DNA of 64,000 bases, taken from positions 239,062-303,061 of the forward strand of contig CAJJDP010000118.1 of NCBI GenBank assembly GCA_905182995.1, in the 5' to 3' direction. Below are positions 37,044 to 50,265 of this stretch, in pieces. Made by a program: the position numbers and the translations under genes. How positions within the stretch are numbered: the first letter of the stretch is position 1; the number at the start of each line of letters is the position of its first letter. Under the pieces are notes generated by a model that worked only from the letters and a program-made list of their open reading frames with translations, searched no databases and was not told the origin of the DNA. This DNA comes from Paramecium octaurelia. Taxonomy: Eukaryota > Ciliophora > Oligohymenophorea > Peniculida > Parameciidae.

Positions 37044-37704
37044 TATTTATATAATGTTAAATAACTTACATTTCAAACGAAAATTATTATTATTTTAAAA
37101 ATTGTCAGCCCTTTTTCAAATTTATTATCTTCTCTATAATTGTTTCTACATAGATTTACCTAAGTAGTTTAGCATACATTTACATAAAGATTGTTTTGAG
37201 GGTTTTTAATTTATTAAATTGTTAATTAAAGCTTTTCTGTTAGTAGTATTATATACGATTATGAGTATCTCTTGAGATTTCCAAAATATCAGAGAGGGAA
37301 AATTTAGAATAAATTCTGTTACTTTACTGTTTTTAAGAAAAAATTATTGTAAGATGAGATTCATTCTAATCAGCTAATAAAATGATCAATTTTTTATTCA
37401 TTATGAATTTACAATATTAATTATTATTAGAAAGTAGAAAGAGAAGGGGATTTACTTTTAGTACTGATATAAAGTTAAAGATCAAAAAACTTTTTGAGTA
37501 TAATTAGTGGTAAACCTACCCTTTGTAAAAATAAGCTTTAGTTATAACATGAAACCATTGTGTAAGTATTATTCTAAATATAAAATAATTTTAACTTAAT
37601 TACCTATCAAATTTAATAATAATAAAAGATATTGTGTGCTTTTAGAAGTATATTTAATATGTTTATTATTCTTTTTATTTAATTTATAAGATACATATTC
37701 ATTT
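37044..37704. other. intergenic region, nothing confident
   Basis: Some 660 bp, very AT-rich. A plus-strand ORF beginning MRFILISQQNDQ (about 37353) could be extended by a 20-nt intron, but the product is low complexity and runs into the mannosidase gene, so I do not annotate it. Confidence 0.4.
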
Positions 37705-40498
37705 TCAAATTGTAACAATCCATGTTCTAATTTTCATGGGGCCAACTTGATCCTCCTCATAACTTTCTTAAGATTTTTCATCTGTATATGTGTCAGTCCA
37801 TTCTAAAAATAAATAAATATGAATATTACTATATCTGTTTTATTCCCAAGTCTTTAGTTCTTGATTGCCTGTTAAAGTTGTTTCCTTAAATTATAAACCA
37901 CTTGGAAATTTAAGCTTTTAGATTCCTTCTTCTCTTAAATTGTGCACTCTGACTAAATATTAATTCTCTGTTAACCATGGTTCAATATAAAATTTGCATA
38001 AATTATAATCTGATTACTTTTCAATGAAATTTTCAAATTTATTTTCCAATTTTGAATATTCAATTTAATCTTAAGTAGAGAAATAAATCAATGGTTTCAG
38101 ATCTTGTTAATATTATAATTGTCTGAGAATATTAGATTCAGATTTAGGATTGTAGAATGCGATTGTATGGGACATCATTTGTCTCATTCCAACCTTTTTG
38201 TTATCAACCTCTTCTTATTCATCAAGTCTTTCAAAGACTCCTTTATTATCATCATTACTTAAACGTCTTTGTAACATTAATTCAAGAACACCATTACTAA
38301 GACTAGTACCTCCTTAAGCTCTATCGTTGAGAACTGCACATGCTTAATTTCCATCCTCATTCTAAATCATGATTGCACCATTAACAGGGAAATAATTGCC
38401 TGAAACTGGTTCAAGAACTGTCATTTACCATGAATCTCTATGATTGACTTGACGCCTTTGTAATGTTAATCCATTGCTATCAGTATAAAATACTTTATTA
38501 TTATTGATATCTGTAAGGACTTGTAGGACAACTTCCTTTCCTCTATAATCTGACATATTAACAGAATCCACAAATGAATCAACATAGAAGATGTTTTCAT
38601 CGTCATCAAAGGCAGTAACCCATGCTTTAATTTAACTTTTTTCAATGTAGTATTATTTAACTAAACTTCCAGTAAATTTATAGGCCTTTACATAGTTTCC
38701 ATATGGACGGGACTATCCATCTGGTCGAAAGACATAAGCACCTGAGGATGAAGCATAGAAATTATAATTTAGTTTGAATTTGTCAAATAGTTTTGTATCT
38801 TTATCAACAGTGATAGTTTCAGGTTCAATTTTGACTATATTGGTATTTTCTTATGAAGCAACAGTCTGAAGTTTATAATAATGAATTAGCTTAGAATTAT
38901 CAACTATTCTTGGTATATAAAGAGTGCATTATTCGTTAACACATAGAATTTCTCCATTTAAAAGAGTGCCTTTTTCATCAGTGGCTTTGATGTACAAATT
39001 ATCAGGTACCAATATCTTAAGGTATTCTTTGATTCCGTCATTATTAACTTTAGCATCAATGACAGTTAGTATGACAGTTTAATTTTTGATCAAGGGATCA
39101 TGTAGAGAGTGACAGACATTGGATCCATTAAAATTACAGGTAGAATGAGCTACTGATTTAGTATTCGAAAGAATGTTGAGTAGGGAACTAATTTACTTGT
39201 TCATATTCTGATAAGCAGATTTGATCATTTTAATGTAATCATTGTTGACATATTATTTGGCAGTTCCAGTGATTGCATCGTGATGTTAGGCTGTACCCAA
39301 TGCTTCAGCCAAATCCTTGAGGTTCTTGTCATCGCAAAGTGATTTGCATTGATTGTTAATTTTGATGAAGGAATAAAACAATTTGACTTATTGGAAATAT
39401 CTGCCTATTCTTCTCACATAACCTTTAAATGCCGATCTACTAGTGAAGTAGCCTGCCCAATATTGATTAGGGTAATCAGCATATGGGAAGAAGTCCTCTT
39501 TTTAGGAGGGATATGTAATGTTCTATTCGTACAATGCTTAGATATATTGTTTAGGTGTTCCGTATTGAATAACCATTTTATATTTTTCTGTGTCGCTATT
39601 GACTTTATTCATGACTCGATCCATTTATCCAAAATAGGAGGCAGCATCTGACCATTAGAAATCCATACCAAGAGTGTGAGCTAAGATTTTGCCTTTGTAT
39701 GAATTTTATTATTATTTGAAGTACCTAGCAAGTTCTTCTGTTTTAGATTACAAATTTGAATCTGTAACCTATTATCTATTGGGATTGGTAACATCGAAGT
39801 CAAAACCTCTAGGTGATGAGTAATATCCATAATAATTGACATGTGTCAATATGGAATGTCCTGGATCACAATCAGGATGAATCACAAATTCTAACTCTTT
39901 CCTTTTTTCTCTAATCGAACGATCCTCTTAGTCAATACGCCCAAAAAACCAAGCATTGAATCCCATCATGTTTGAGAATAGAGCTTGAGTATTGGAATGT
40001 CCAAATGGATCTACTTGCCATCCAACCGATGGGATATAATTGAAGTGTTGAAGTAAGAATTTATGTCCAAGAGTCATCTGATCTATTATGTCCTCATAGT
40101 ATGAAGTGGCCTCATCATTCATGCACCACCCACCACTCAAAAACTCCAATTGTTCATTCTTTACTAATTCTTTGACCTTTTCTTTCATTGTGTCATTCTG
40201 TTCATTCCACCAGCTATCGTTTATAAATGAATTCCAATTACATAGAGAAGAAAGCAATCTCAACTTGAGAGAAATGCTTACTTTTATCATGTATTAGTTA
40301 TTCCATATATGAACTAATAATTTATTTGACCCCATGTGAATCCTTGTAGTATTCCATCATTGTCCTAACCCATCCAACATCGTCATGGGAATGAGGAAAT
40401 AGGAATACTCTAAGATAATCTGTTTCAACAGTGTTCACCTTCCCCAAAAAATTACCACATGCAGTTGATATAAGGGTTAGTAATAAAATCATAAACAT
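37705..40498 (-). CDS. lysosomal-type alpha-mannosidase (GH38)
   Basis: About 900 residues. Glycoside hydrolase that trims mannose from glycoproteins, expected in lysosomes or food vacuoles. Signal peptide [15 protein letters not shown]. Zinc-site motif [15 protein letters not shown], helical [25 protein letters not shown], nucleophile motif [14 protein letters not shown], and [12 protein letters not shown]-like [10 protein letters not shown]. The C-terminal beta domain ends [10 protein letters not shown] after a 27-nt intron (GTAATATTCATA...). Start codons of this gene and the divergent SLOG gene are 20 bp apart. Confidence 0.94.
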
Positions 40499-40518
40499 TT
40501 ATTTATTTAATTTTTGTA

Positions 40519-41544
40519 ATGTCAGAACAAGGAGAAGAAGACTAACAACAGTAGGATGAATAATAGTAACAAGAATAATAGCCCTTTCAACTTGATACCC
40601 AAATTGTACTATCATATTCAAATTTTTCAAGCCTCCTGAAGATCCAAATGTGTTTATGACTCAATAAAAACTTGAACAGAATCAAGCCTGGAAGTGCTTT
40701 GATTTCCTATTCCCAGCAGGGAAATTAGCCAAACTTATCAAAGTTAATTATAACCAACCAAAAACCTTCCCGATGACTGAAATACTTACGAAACTGAAAT
40801 TAGATGATGGATTGCCTGTGGTCAATTTTATTGGTTGCAGACACAACTTTGACAATCCAAACTCTAATCGTGGCAAATTCTATGCTGGTATTGCCAGAGC
40901 ATGTCATAATACTGATGCAGTTATCATTGATAATGGAATCACCACTGGCATTGAAAAATTCAGTCTCAGAAGAAATTGCACTGTAATCTATCCTAAACAA
41001 GTATATATAGCTCATCGGTGTTGCACCTGAATAAGCTGTATCCTATCCAAAATTGAATCCCACCAAAATTGAAAAAAATGAATTAAGCAATGGGCACTCC
41101 CACATTTTCTTGATTGGAGGCGATAATGTCGATATTGGAAGCGAAGCACAATTTAAAATCAATTTATGCAAAGCGTATCATATCGTCTATAAATACAAGT
41201 ATTGCAACTGGAAAAATCAGTAAAACTCAAGGAAGACCAAGATGCAAAATAGTTAATATTTTATTCGCAGACTCTAATGATTGTTTTGATGAAATCAGAG
41301 AAGCCATTATTAATAAATTACCTATTATTGTCGTCAGGGGATCTCATCTCTGCAATCAATTCATAGACCAAGAGAAAATACTTGATGCAGGTATCAATCC
41401 TTTTTAATCACAGAATTTGAGGACATTATGACTGATAAAGATGGATTCTTCTTCCCCTTAAAAAAACTAGATTCAGAAGTCATTGCATAAATGGTTCATT
41501 ATCTATTGACATTTACTCCATCAAAACCTAAATAATAATAATGA
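40519..41544 (+). CDS. SLOG (LSDAT/TRPM-type) domain protein
   Basis: 307 residues; introns 40605-40630, 40983-41010, 41175-41199 and 41391-41413. After a Gln-rich start, the domain resembles the nucleotide-binding SLOG fold found at the N-terminus of TRPM channels and in stand-alone LSDAT proteins: LPVVNFIGCRHNF, ACHNTDAVIIDNGITTGIEK, LIGVAPEQAV, HSHIFLIGGDN, and KLPIIVVRGSHLCNQF. The GITTG and IVVRGS loops sit where the family binds ADP-ribose-like ligands. There is no channel domain. Probable sensor of a nucleotide metabolite; effector unknown. Confidence 0.8.
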
Positions 41545-41859
41545 TTTATATATATATTTATTATATTCTATTAGAATAAGTATTAATATTTATTATAAAT
41601 TCAATTAGTCAGAGAAACTATTTGAGATAGGATAAATTAATACTTTAAAATAATGACTCAGACATTTTTATGATCATATCTAGTTGAATTAGAAATGCTA
41701 TGAGAAATAACTTTTAAAAGGATAAAGATATTCAAATAATCATAAAAGATGAGTATATAGTTTATTTGGAGTTAATTTAAATAAAGTATCTTTGAATATC
41801 TGCTAATTTTATCAATTGGCATTTCAATATATAGTTTAATATTATATAATAATAAAGAA
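41545..41859. other. spacer
   Basis: 315 bp, AT-rich, no ORF or RNA recognised. Confidence 0.5.
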
Positions 41860-42525
41860 ATGAAAACTCAATAAGGATATCTATCAAATTTAGACATAGA
41901 TATGAATCTTAAAACAAGCAGTAGATGTTATAAGAAGGTGAACGAGAATCGTAATTCATTGTTAGTATCCCTTGCTTAACCTAAGCGAAATAAGAATACT
42001 TCGTTTATTCCTGAATTACAGGAAATGCCTACCAAATAGAGAAGGAAGAGTTATCAGGAGGGCATTTAAGGATAGAAAATGAGTCGCTTGAATTGTCTCT
42101 ATCCTCAATCGATTTGTATGCAACATGCAATGCAGAAACCAAAAATAGACAACAAGGCTACACTGAGGAAGGCTGTAAAGAGAGCTTCGATCATGATGTC
42201 AACGGTGAAGTATTGGAAGGATCATTCTTAAAAGAAAATTGAGGTTCCAGTAATGATTAAATCCATTAAAACCAGAGACAGCTGTTTATATGATCGTAAT
42301 GCTCTAACTACGAGGAGTGTGAAAAGAAGCGAGTTGCCTCCAGTCCTTCTTAATTAATTCAAAATCAGAAATAACTAGCGCCTAATCAAGTACAGTAGAG
42401 ATAGAACTGCAGACAAGACTAAATCAGTTAGTCATCATCACTTTTCTCATCTCCAAACTCCCACAATCCAAGCCTTTTCTTCACGATATAGCATTCAGCA
42501 TGCCAATATCAGAATTAAGGAGTGA
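41860..42525 (+). CDS. basic protein, unknown
   Basis: Intronless, 221 residues, strongly basic (many Arg/Lys/Ser; for example TLRKAVKRASIMMSTVKYWK, and a His run SVSHHHFSHLQ). No membrane segment or recognised domain. It may be nuclear or cytoskeleton-associated. Base composition is less AT-rich than the flanks, supporting coding. Confidence 0.65.
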
Positions 42526-42550
42526 TCATAATATTGAATATATGTTAGAC

Positions 42551-43231
42551 TCATTTTTATTTTAGAAAACTTTATAAATCCATCTCAATATTTTAAGCTT
42601 GCCGTTTATACTCAGAATAATAACTCTGATTCGATATGTCAACTGATTCATTCTACGGTTCCATATAGTTTACTTGAGACCCTCCACTTTGTTGGGATTA
42701 ATGTAACATCAAGTTGCTTTGTACACTCTAATTTTATTCTTCCAAAAGTAGATTGACGCCATTCGGAAATCTCTTTTACTCAAGCAGCTGGATCTCAGGA
42801 ACATTTTATTAGTTGTTCATTGTTTATCCAATCTGAAATGAACTAACACTTTATAAACCACTGTTCTCTTGTTACATTCCTGATTGGTCTTCTTGTGAAT
42901 TCAATAGGAAATCAATTAAATTTCTCAATCCTAACAAGTTATCAATTACCACTTTCTTATTTATTTCCATACCCTAAGCCATATTCCAAATGAAGCTGTT
43001 CAAGCATTCAAAACAAATTCTATCTTCCTGTGTTTCTGTTTGCAGATTGAAATAATTCTCTATTATCGGTTAATATGATTCTCTTTGTTATTTTAATGGA
43101 CTCATTGTTGCATTAAATGATGCTGAACCCTCTTAAGCCTTTTATTACTTTACAGAAATCTTTTGATTCAAGAATGATGATCCTGTACTTAATCGAGAAA
43201 GAGCATTATAATTTTAATTGCTTAAATACAT
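42551..43231 (-). CDS. Gln/Asn/Ser-rich protein, unknown
   Basis: Intronless, 226 residues (MYLSNQNYNALSRLSTGSSF...). A more ordered middle (ICFECLNSFIWNMAQGMEIN, KKVVIDNLLGLRNLIDFLLN) is flanked by low-complexity Gln/Ser sequence. No family identified. Convergent with the preceding basic-protein gene (25 bp between stops). Confidence 0.65.
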
Positions 43232-43439
43232 TATAGAATTTATATATAATTATTCAATATGCCATGACTATTAATACACTAATATGCTAGGTAGAATGAA
43301 CTTTACAATTGATCTTAATCGTTTGATTATTAATATGCCCTAGAATTTATTATTTATTAATTGTAAATCTGTTTCAGAGGTATAAAAATAGAAAACTAAG
43401 ACTGTTTAGATAAGTAAATATTAAAATTAATAAATTCTG

Positions 43440-44148
<709 letters not shown>

Positions 44149-44461
44149 AATAAAAAATGAAAAATTTATATTACATCCTAATGTTTTTATTTGTTGTTAT
44201 TCACTTATCTCAATGTTATAGCGTTCTTAATTGACGAAATAGTTACTTAAATAAAGTTACTAAATTAATGATAATAATTATTGATTCATTCACATGAATT
44301 TAATATTTGATATATTATAATGATATTAGTGATGGATCGAAAAAATCATTTATATTACATATATATATATTTAATAATTATTTACCATAACTATAGTAAG
44401 TATTTAATTCTTACAAAAGAACTAATAATCATCATAGATCGTTAATTAAAATTACAGACTT
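44149..44461. other. spacer
   Basis: AT-rich, contains short TA dinucleotide runs near 44362. No gene recognised; the upstream part of the WD40 gene's frame is open here but lacks any ATG. Confidence 0.45.
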
Positions 44462-46132
44462 TTAATTGTAAGAGATATTGAATGTTGTTTTATCAAAAAA
44501 CAAAAAGAAATTCCTGAATAACAGAATTCGATAAGTGAAATTCCTCCAGACTCTCAAATTGATAAGAATGAAAAATAACAAGTTGTTTAGACTAATTCGA
44601 TTTTAGAATCAGAAATTATAAAGGTTACAAATACATCAGAAATCAAATAAAAAATAGAGCTTAGAAAAAACGAGATAAAGGAATTAGTCAATAATGATAT
44701 TGCAATTAAAATCTAAGAGATAGAGAATCTTCAAAAACTTTTAAAACAACTCAAAAAAACAGTAGTACAAGAGGTAGATTAGATAATTGAAGAAGCTGAA
44801 TAATGGTCCAGAAGGTTAAATTCTTTGAGGTTTGATTAGATTTCAAGATATCAAAATAGTAAAGGTGTGAAGGATAATAAAATTGCAGATGAACAGTATT
44901 TAAAATGGTAAATAGATAAGATCAATTAAAAGAATAGATATATGAAGGAGAGAATTATCAAAAGATTACAAAGATTTAAGAATTTCAAAGGAAATGAAGA
45001 GTGTCTTACTCGATTAAATAATATGTAAATCAAAGATAATAATAATGAATATATTTTGATAGAAGAAGATGAGGAAGTAACATCAAATGATTTCATTTCA
45101 GTCAGCGAAGAAAAGAAATAGGTGGATTAAGTCTAAGAGATGGTTGAAATGAAATTGATTGAGAATATAAATAACAAATAAGATGGTAGATGTGAGACTA
45201 TAGTTTTTGATAAAACTGGATCAATTATGGTTTCAAATGATATGGAGTCAATAAAAATATGGAAATTTGAGAAAGGAGAATTAACCCTATTAAATCAACT
45301 TTAAATGCACAGTCTCCATGTTAAATGCCTAGTTTATAGTAAATTCAAAAATAACTTTATTTCTGGTTCTGCAGATAAGAAGATAATTTGTTGGAAATAA
45401 GCTAATGGTAATAAATGGCATTCAAATATATATTAATATCATAATGATACTGTTAATTGTTTGATATTAAATTAAAGAGAAGATGAATTGATATCAGGAA
45501 GTGATGATAAATAAATTATCATTTGGAGTGTGGATTTTGTCAATAATTACCTAACTTTTAAGTAATCGTTGAAATAGCATTCTGAATATGTTTTATCATT
45601 AAGTTATAATTAATCAGAGAACTCATTTGTATCTTGTGGTTTTGATTTATATATTATATGGAAGAAAAAATGTGACAATGGTAACTAATAAATACTGAAT
45701 AACACTAAATCCAGTGAATCGCTATACTATTTGGATTAGTTAAAATATTTACCCAAAGGAAATAGAGTTATTTTTATTAATGATTAGTAATTTCTTTGGG
45801 TAACCTAAAATTAGGATATTTTGATCTTTGAAGAAAAATGGTAAATCTTCTAAAGGTGTAAGAACAAGACTATTCATATCAAGAATAATGATTGTGAAGA
45901 TCAGTATTATTTCCCTATAGTATATAATAAAAATAGGAATTTCCTACTGATCAAACATAAATATCATATTTATTTAATTAGGGAGTTAGACAATGGAAAA
46001 TTCATTATTCTATCATCAGTCGATTGTGGAACACAACACAATTATGGTACTATGACAAATGATGGATAATATGTAGTATTTTGGGATTAAAAATAAAAGA
46101 AATATTCAACATATCAGGTAACAAAAGTATGA
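44462..46132 (+). CDS. WD40-repeat protein, 5' end missing or degenerate
   Basis: One long open frame of about 556 codons. First a charged coiled coil (LRKNEIKELVNNDIAIKIQE), then WD40 repeats: TIVFDKTGSIMVSNDMESIK, VKCLVYSKFKNNFISGSADK, VNCLILNQREDELISGSDDK, and LSLSYNQSENSFVSCGFDL, ending GTMTNDGQYVVFWDQ. The frame is open from 44333 but contains no ATG until about 44.94 kb, after the coil has begun. Large ciliate families of this type carry an N-terminal zinc or B-box part, which is absent here. Either a first exon is hidden behind an unrecognised intron or the gene has lost its 5' end. Confidence 0.6.
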
Positions 46133-47260
46133 ATGTGTGAATGATTGAACATTATATATAAACCTCTCAAGAATAATTTTCTTTAAAATCAAAAAAGTAA
46201 GTAATAAAAACCTTAAAATCAAGAAGACTAAAAAGGAAAAGAGAGAACCTTTTTCATATTATTCTAATATAGAGTCCTAGAATAGGAAATGTAGATATTA
46301 TTCATTAATTTTAAGAAATGAATAGTATAAGAGGAAATTGTATATAATTATTAATATTATTTTAGAATATAAGTCATTATCATCTAATAATAGTCATTTT
46401 GGTACTTTATCAATGGAAAATGAAGTAATAATATATAAATGGGATGATTAAACACTTTAATAAATTGGATCATCTGTATATATAGATAGTTCATATAATT
46501 GTTTTAATATTCATTTATCTGCATTTTTGATATTTTGGTTGATTGCTATTAAGATGAGTAATTTAATTTATTTATTGTGTAAGATTAATAATATCATAGT
46601 AAATATTCATGGTAATCATCTCTGCCTATTAAAACTAAATTCTTATCTATAGTAAGTGATAATAATACTTATATTATTTATGCTTAGTATTATTACAATT
46701 ACTCTATGCTCTCATTATTTTCACATTAGTATGCAAATTTAACTTAATGGAATAATAACTTTGTAGATTTTGATATACCTATTAGAATAAATCCTTACAT
46801 TTACATACTCACTTAACAACAGATCCTATAATGTACTATTTCTTCAAATTACACTTTTTAACTCTAATATTATTTCACATCACCTAATATCTCTAATTTT
46901 ATTTCCATCAATCTTTATTACAACTTTCAGACTTATTCTTAATATACATAGTATTTAATACAACAAAAAGCATAGACAAAGTTGATAACAATTATATCGC
47001 AACTATTCAAACTATTTATATTTATAATTCTTCTTTACCATTTCATAAAGGTATAAATTAGTCTTGAAAATTTGATTATTCTTGCTATTTAGGCTATTGA
47101 TTACATATTTTATTAACTTGCTTATAGGTCAAAAAAGTACATATACAATAACTTGAGCAACTCAAATTTAAGATAATTATAGCAAAAAAAATTTCTATGG
47201 GTTATTAAAAACTACTTGATTTTAATAAATCATTTCTCAGTTATTTAAGTTTCAAATTGA
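46133..47260 (+). pseudogene. degenerate membrane-protein gene
   Basis: Coding-like stretches in different frames: MENEVIIYKWDDQTLQQIGS (about 46.41 kb) and a 260-codon open frame ending with TGA 47258-47260 that includes LFKLFIFIILLYHFIKVQIS, a probable transmembrane helix, and a polar cytoplasmic tail. No start codon and no intron of normal size links the parts; a KKEKREPFSYYSNIESQNRK-like segment before them may belong to the same decayed gene. I treat it as a pseudogene or a gene whose exon structure I cannot resolve. Confidence 0.3.
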
Positions 47261-47403
47261 TTGAGCTTATAATAAATTTATAAGAGAATTTAATTGGATT
47301 ATTTTCATATATGCAATATCATAATTCAAAAATTTAAATTTAGTTTTTATGATTATAATTAATATTTGTATTAAAAATGAATGATTAATTATATTTATAT
47401 TTA

Positions 47404-48616
47404 TCAAATTTTATCAATCTCATCTCCATAATAATTAATAATTTTTATATACTTAAATTGATTCTTCAACTTCTTCAGCTTACTATCATTCATGGCATTG
47501 CATGATTCGAAATTTAGAATTCTTAATTTTTTAAATAAGTTGCGGAAATACAAATTTTTAGGTATGCATTCAGTTGTTAATTATTTACATCCAATTAAAT
47601 ATACTTCTTCTAATTGCATAGCTTCTTCCAATAATATCATGATCGAATGATCGAAAATATTTACGTTCCATGATAGGTTAATACATTTAAGTCTTTAACA
47701 CCTCTTAATTATTTAAAATACCACTCTGTCTGTAACTCCATCACATTAATTTAAATTGATTTCCTCGAAGTACTTATTTTAGAATAATTATAACATAGAA
47801 TCCTCCTAAATATTCTAAGCCTTAAAAATGGATAACCTATTAGATAAGGAATCTACAATACTTATTCAATTTGTAAAATTAACTTAGTTTGAGTATGAGG
47901 AGATCAGAGTAATCGTTAAAGTAATAAATATACAATTTCTCTATCTTGTCCTTATTCAAGCAATTAACGATTTGGATCATTTCGTCATGATTGTATTCAT
48001 CGGCATCAATTTCCAATTCACTCAAAGTTTCATAAGAGTTCTGAATCATTTGTAGAACTTCTTAATGGTTCATTCCTTGCAATTGGAGGGATATGGCACT
48101 AAGATTGTGCAATTGGCCTAGTTTTAAATTCTCATCTGTTCTTTTTTGAATTCTGAGATGTAATTATTCTAAATGAGGCAATTAAGTTAGTAACTGCAAT
48201 TATTAATTTGTGATGGGCATTCTTATTTCTAATTTTCTGAGTTGTTTTTGATTGACCAATAAATGGTCGAATACATTCAATTAATTTAATTTGATTGTGA
48301 GTGATTCCAATTCAAGTTTAGAAATGGTATTAATGATATCCTTTTTATTTATCTTGAAGTCTTCTTCATAGAAAACTAAGTCTTTGATTTTTAGATACTA
48401 GAATTTCTTAGAATGCCACTTAAATTATTAGAGACTATCATAAGTAAAATTACTAAAGATTTTCCTGTTTTGTAGTGTGTCCGAATTAATAAAGTGATGC
48501 CAATTCAGACAAACTTGTTCGCATCTTGCCAAATCGTTGAGTTCAAGATAGGTAAAGATTAGTAAGATTATATTTTTATTTTCCATCTTTAATTTAATAA
48601 TATTCAATCCTTTCAT
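47404..48616 (-). CDS. F-box and leucine-rich-repeat protein
   Basis: 393 residues with a single 31-nt intron near 47.85 kb. F-box at residues ~12-45: NIILLIFTYLELNDLARCEQ then VCLNWHHFINSD. It is followed by LRRs of the FBXL/AMN1 style (LRKLEIRMPITNQQLQLL; LPHLEQLHLRI; INLNQCDGVTDRVVFQIIKR; LEEVYLIGCKQLTTECI). Substrate-recognition subunit of an SCF ubiquitin ligase; the substrate is unknown. Frame after the intron is confirmed by continuing LRR spacing. Confidence 0.9.
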
Positions 48617-48858
48617 ACAATCAATATATATACGTTAAACTTAAAATTTGATTCGTATATTAGAAGTGGGTAGTCAGCAATGAGAATAAGTAGATATTAT
48701 TATATATTATTATTATTACTACTTTTTAAGATAATGAATCACTTAATTACAATTACAATTGAGTTTAACTCAAATAATGAATGTATAGATCATACCCTTA
48801 TTATGTCATTCAATTTTAATTTTTAACTGCGAAGAAATCTTTTTTTTCAAATAATATA

Positions 48859-49995
48859 ATGAAATAAAACAACTTCTTACCTTCCTTGATAACTGCTTTA
48901 CTTATAATATGTGCAAATTGCGTAACAAAGGATGATCTTATATCCTAAATAACCGAAAAGCTCGATGTGATGGAAAACAAAATGAGTATTCTGATCCAAG
49001 GTGCTGATGGCACTATTTACCTAAAGGAACACCTGAGCGCAAATGGTACCCAACCTTATGATGATGACTCAACCATTCACATTGCTTCTGGTTGTAAATG
49101 GATTGCCATGGCCACCATTATGAAGCTTGTAGAATTACAATAATTATCTCTTGATACCAAAGTAACTGACTTTTATCCTGAATTCAAAGATACCAATCCA
49201 ACAATGACGTTGAAGAATTTAATGACTCATACCTCAGGTTATCAGTTGGCTGATGAGTGGATTTTTGATTTACAAGTTACTTTATAACAATCTATATCTG
49301 GAATAGCTGATGGAGGTCAATATCCAGCCAGCCAAGTGTACTTTCCAGGAGGTACCAAAGTTGGATACAGTGATATCGGAATGTAAATTGCTGGAGGCAT
49401 CGCAGAAAAGGTGTCTGGTAAGACTTTTCATGAATTATTTAATGAATATATTGCGACTCCTTTGGGTATGAAAAATGCTGTCTTCACCGCCTTTGATGGA
49501 GTAACTGGAAATAACATTGCCATCGCTGATGGACTTCTGATTAGAATGATCGATTATGGCAATTTCATGAGAATGTTGTTAAACGAGGGTGCTTTTGAAG
49601 GGAAAACCATTTTATTAGCCTCCACTGTCCAATCAATGCTCTAAGACTACACAGGAGATTTGCCAGTCTCAGAAGAGGTCATGAAAGATGTGGTTACAGA
49701 TGTTGGAGATTCATATAGCTTTGCTATTGGAGCATGGGTATATGATACAGATAGTGATGGCAAACCAACAGTCTACTCAAGTCCAGGTATTCATGGATTT
49801 GAAAATTGGATTGATGTTGAGAACAAATACCTATGTATCTTCTTCCTTAGAACTGATACTGAAAATGAACCAGATGTTACAGATTTGGCTGAGTCAATGA
49901 GACCTGACATTTTAGACTTCTATCTCAGTGAGAGTGGAAATTATTCAAATTTAATTGCCCTAGGAGTTCTATTCGTTTTCGGCATCATGTTTTGA
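48859..49995 (+). CDS. serine beta-lactamase-fold hydrolase (class C / esterase type), secreted or GPI-anchored
   Basis: Intronless, 378 residues. N-terminal signal peptide (NNFLPSLITALLIICANC) and a hydrophobic C-terminal end (NLIALGVLFVFGIMF) preceded by small polar residues, consistent with GPI anchoring. Active-site motifs of the family: SxxK as HIASGCKWIA (Ser77, Lys80), Tyr motif as VGYSDIG (YSD where bacterial enzymes have YxN), and a third HG motif in SPGIHGFEN. Also typical: LMTHTSGY and ATPLGMKNAVF. Probably an esterase or peptidase rather than an antibiotic-resistance enzyme. It is less AT-rich than its neighbours; absence of introns and bacterial-type family leave ancient transfer possible. 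Confidence 0.9.
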
Positions 49996-50265
49996 GTTAT
50001 TATCATACAATAATAAATAAAAACCTTCAAATTCTTAATTGTAAACAAATTTTTACACTTAAACTAAAACTTGTAATTTCAACAATTTTGTATTAAAAAA
50101 AGTGTGTTAATTTATTCTAATTAATAAATTTAACTTCCCTTAAACTTCCATAAAACTTCTTGATTTACAACAACAATCTATAATCCACCCCCCAACGTTG
50201 AAATAATACAGAATTACAGATTATTAATGCATGTTAAAATGCGGATGATAATTATTAATATAATA
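49996..50265. other. spacer
   Basis: 270 bp of AT-rich DNA with no recognised feature. Confidence 0.5.

Noticed and set aside
37353-37700. Small plus-strand gene (MRFILISQQNDQ...)
   Set aside because: The product is low complexity, depends on a speculative intron, and runs into the antisense of the mannosidase gene.
44340-44440. First exon for the WD40 gene starting MDRKNHLYY
   Set aside because: The only usable splice sites lead into a wrong frame with an early TGA.
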